Origin: Flaviramulus_B aquimarinus
Lineage (GTDB): Bacteria > Bacteroidota > Bacteroidia > Flavobacteriales > Flavobacteriaceae
Assembly (NCBI RefSeq): GCF_039543205.1
Contig: NZ_BAABJH010000001.1
Span: 248,001 to 312,000, forward strand
Length of the DNA: 64,000 nucleotides
Direction of reading: 5' to 3'
The first letter of the stretch is position 1. Each line of letters begins with the position of its first letter. Positions 62,982-64,000 of this stretch are shown here, one piece after another. The notes beneath the pieces are model-generated. The model was not told the origin of the DNA. It searched no databases and saw only the letters and a program-made list of their open reading frames with translations. A program made the position numbers and the translations under genes.

Positions 62982-64000
62982 TTACTTCTTAATTAAATTA
63001 ATTTCCACGCGTCTGTTTTTGGCTCTACCATCTTTATACATATTGGTTGCAATTGGTCTGCGTTCACCATATCCAATGGCAATTAATCGACTTGCATCTA
63101 TTCCGTTTTTAACTAAAAAGTTCTTGACACTGTTGACTCTAGCTTCAGACAGTTTTTGGTTTAGTTCATAGCTTCCTATGCTATCTGTATGGCCTTCTAT
63201 GGTAAATGAAGCATTTGGATACGCATTTAAAACTTCAATAATTTCAGATAACACTTCCGTGGATTCTTCTTTAATAGAAGATTTTCCATGATTAAATAGA
63301 ATAACTTTAGCATAATCATCTAACGTTTTTTGAAGCTTTTCTATAACTTCTTCTGGGCAGCCATTATTAGCTACAGTACCAACTTCGTTTATACAAATAT
63401 CATCTTTATCATAAACACCATCGCCATCAGTATCTTTCCAAGGACACCCGTTGTTTTCCTTTGTTCCTACTAAATCTGGACAAGCATCAACATTATCTAA
63501 AATTGAGTCACCATCTTTATCACCCCAAGGACATCCGTTATTTTCTAGTGTACCGCCTTCTTCTGGGCATTTATCAATATTATCTAATAAACCATCTTCA
63601 TCGGCATCTCCCCAAGGACAACCTTTATTTTCAACTGGTCCTGGCTCTTTTGGACAATCATCTAATTTATCAATAATACCATCATCATCCTTGTCTTTTG
63701 AAGCACTATGATATACAGGTATTTTTAGACCTGCATAAACATCCGCCCCTCTATTATTATCACTTGTAAATGCCGAAATTACAGTTCCTGAACCTACATA
63801 TAACGGTCCAGCCCTCAATCCCGCACCCATTCTAAATCCATTATTTTCTATAACACTTAAAGGGATATAAAAACTAAACCATTTACGCTCATAACGCGGT
63901 ATTAATGATACGACATTAGAAATACGATTTGCCGTTATTCTATCTTTAGATATTAGCGAAAGGTCTGTATTAAAGTTTAAAAAGAGCTTACTGTTAAAAC
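62982..64000 (-). CDS. OmpA-family protein with TSP3 repeats (partial, tandem paralogue)
   Basis: The leftward frame runs open from 62982 to the window edge, so the 5' part is missing. The visible 339 codons match the preceding gene region by region: the end of the DUF5723-like domain, five thrombospondin type 3 repeats (DKDDDGIIDKLDDCP, GDADEDGLLDNIDKCP) and a full OmpA domain (ILFNHGKSSIKEES, IEGHTDSIGS, GYGERRPIA). An internal Met at 63830 is not the true start. Residues before the OmpA domain lack the Pro-Glu-rich linker of the first copy. It probably has the same role. Confidence 0.9.
   Translation of the reverse strand, partial: FNSKLFLNFNTDLSLISKDRITANRISNVVSLIPRYERKWFSFYIPLSVIENNGFRMGAGLRAGPLYVGSGTVISAFTSDNNRGADVYAGLKIPVYHSASKDKDDDGIIDKLDDCPKEPGPVENKGCPWGDADEDGLLDNIDKCPEEGGTLENNGCPWGDKDGDSILDNVDACPDLVGTKENNGCPWKDTDGDGVYDKDDICINEVGTVANNGCPEEVIEKLQKTLDDYAKVILFNHGKSSIKEESTEVLSEIIEVLNAYPNASFTIEGHTDSIGSYELNQKLSEARVNSVKNFLVKNGIDASRLIAIGYGERRPIATNMYKDGRAKNRRVEINLIKK

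Noticed and set aside
61079..63711. Regular spaced repeats and plus-strand open frames opposite the TSP3 regions
   Set aside because: The periodicity comes from the Asp-rich calcium-binding repeats of the two OmpA genes. There are no spacers or identical direct repeats as in a CRISPR array, and the plus-strand frames are shadows rich in His and Leu.
1..64000. tRNA, rRNA, prophage, insertion sequence or attachment sites
   Set aside because: No gap is large enough for rRNA, no cloverleaf-like sequence was noticed in the gaps, and no transposase, integrase or phage gene is encoded. A tRNA scan could not be run.

Overview
The window looks like chromosomal DNA of a low-GC member of the Flavobacteriaceae (Bacteroidota). 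The evidence is the gene content: a PorV/PorQ-family protein, a DUF4105/Lnb-type lipoprotein acyltransferase, a long-form NusB, a PUR-like DUF3276 protein, OmpA proteins with thrombospondin type 3 repeats, and MORN-variant (YwqK) repeats. Several genes are also preceded by the Bacteroidota -7 promoter element TAnnTTTG. I see no rRNA, tRNA, CRISPR array, phage or insertion sequence. No intergenic gap exceeds about 300 bases.

Left part (1-21.7 kb): ordinary housekeeping and envelope genes. These are a tandem pair of secreted M28 peptidases; a leftward nusB-DUF1573-yajC cluster ending at a strong hairpin; an ABC exporter; a PUR-like protein; csaA; a thioredoxin-fold protein; a leftward four-gene run (unknown protein, YfiT/BstA-like DinB protein, MORN-repeat protein, GNAT acetyltransferase); a cyclophilin-FKBP fusion; and recQ. 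Opposite recQ lies kdsD-tatC-AhpD-like-lptB, which serves LPS synthesis, protein export and LPS transport. Then come pssA with a DUF808 gene, and a porV2-like/Lnb pair.

Central part (21.7-57.8 kb): one leftward block of 32 tightly packed genes, about 36 kb, for making and exporting a surface polysaccharide. It starts with Wza, a Wzc tyrosine autokinase, and a Wzm/Wzt ABC exporter whose Wzt carries a C-terminal cargo domain. It continues with 19 recognisable or probable glycosyltransferases, two pyruvyltransferase-family proteins, an O-acyltransferase, a GtrA/GtrB/GT-C module with a methyltransferase, and a GT2-FkbM fusion. A two-gene nonulosonate unit (a NeuB-family synthase without a SAF domain, and a CMP-nonulosonate synthetase fused to a HAD phosphatase) sits in the middle. 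It ends with an O-antigen polymerase/ligase-like protein and a WbaP/WcaJ-type initiating transferase. No Wzx flippase is visible, so export is probably through Wzm/Wzt.

Right part (57.8-64 kb): an ABC-F ATPase and a methyltransferase run rightward. Two tandem leftward OmpA-family genes follow, the second cut by the window edge.

The most interesting part is the polysaccharide block. The nonulosonate unit has exactly the three activities needed to turn a hexose 6-phosphate into a CMP-activated nonulosonate (KDN would fit), with a candidate transferase next to it.
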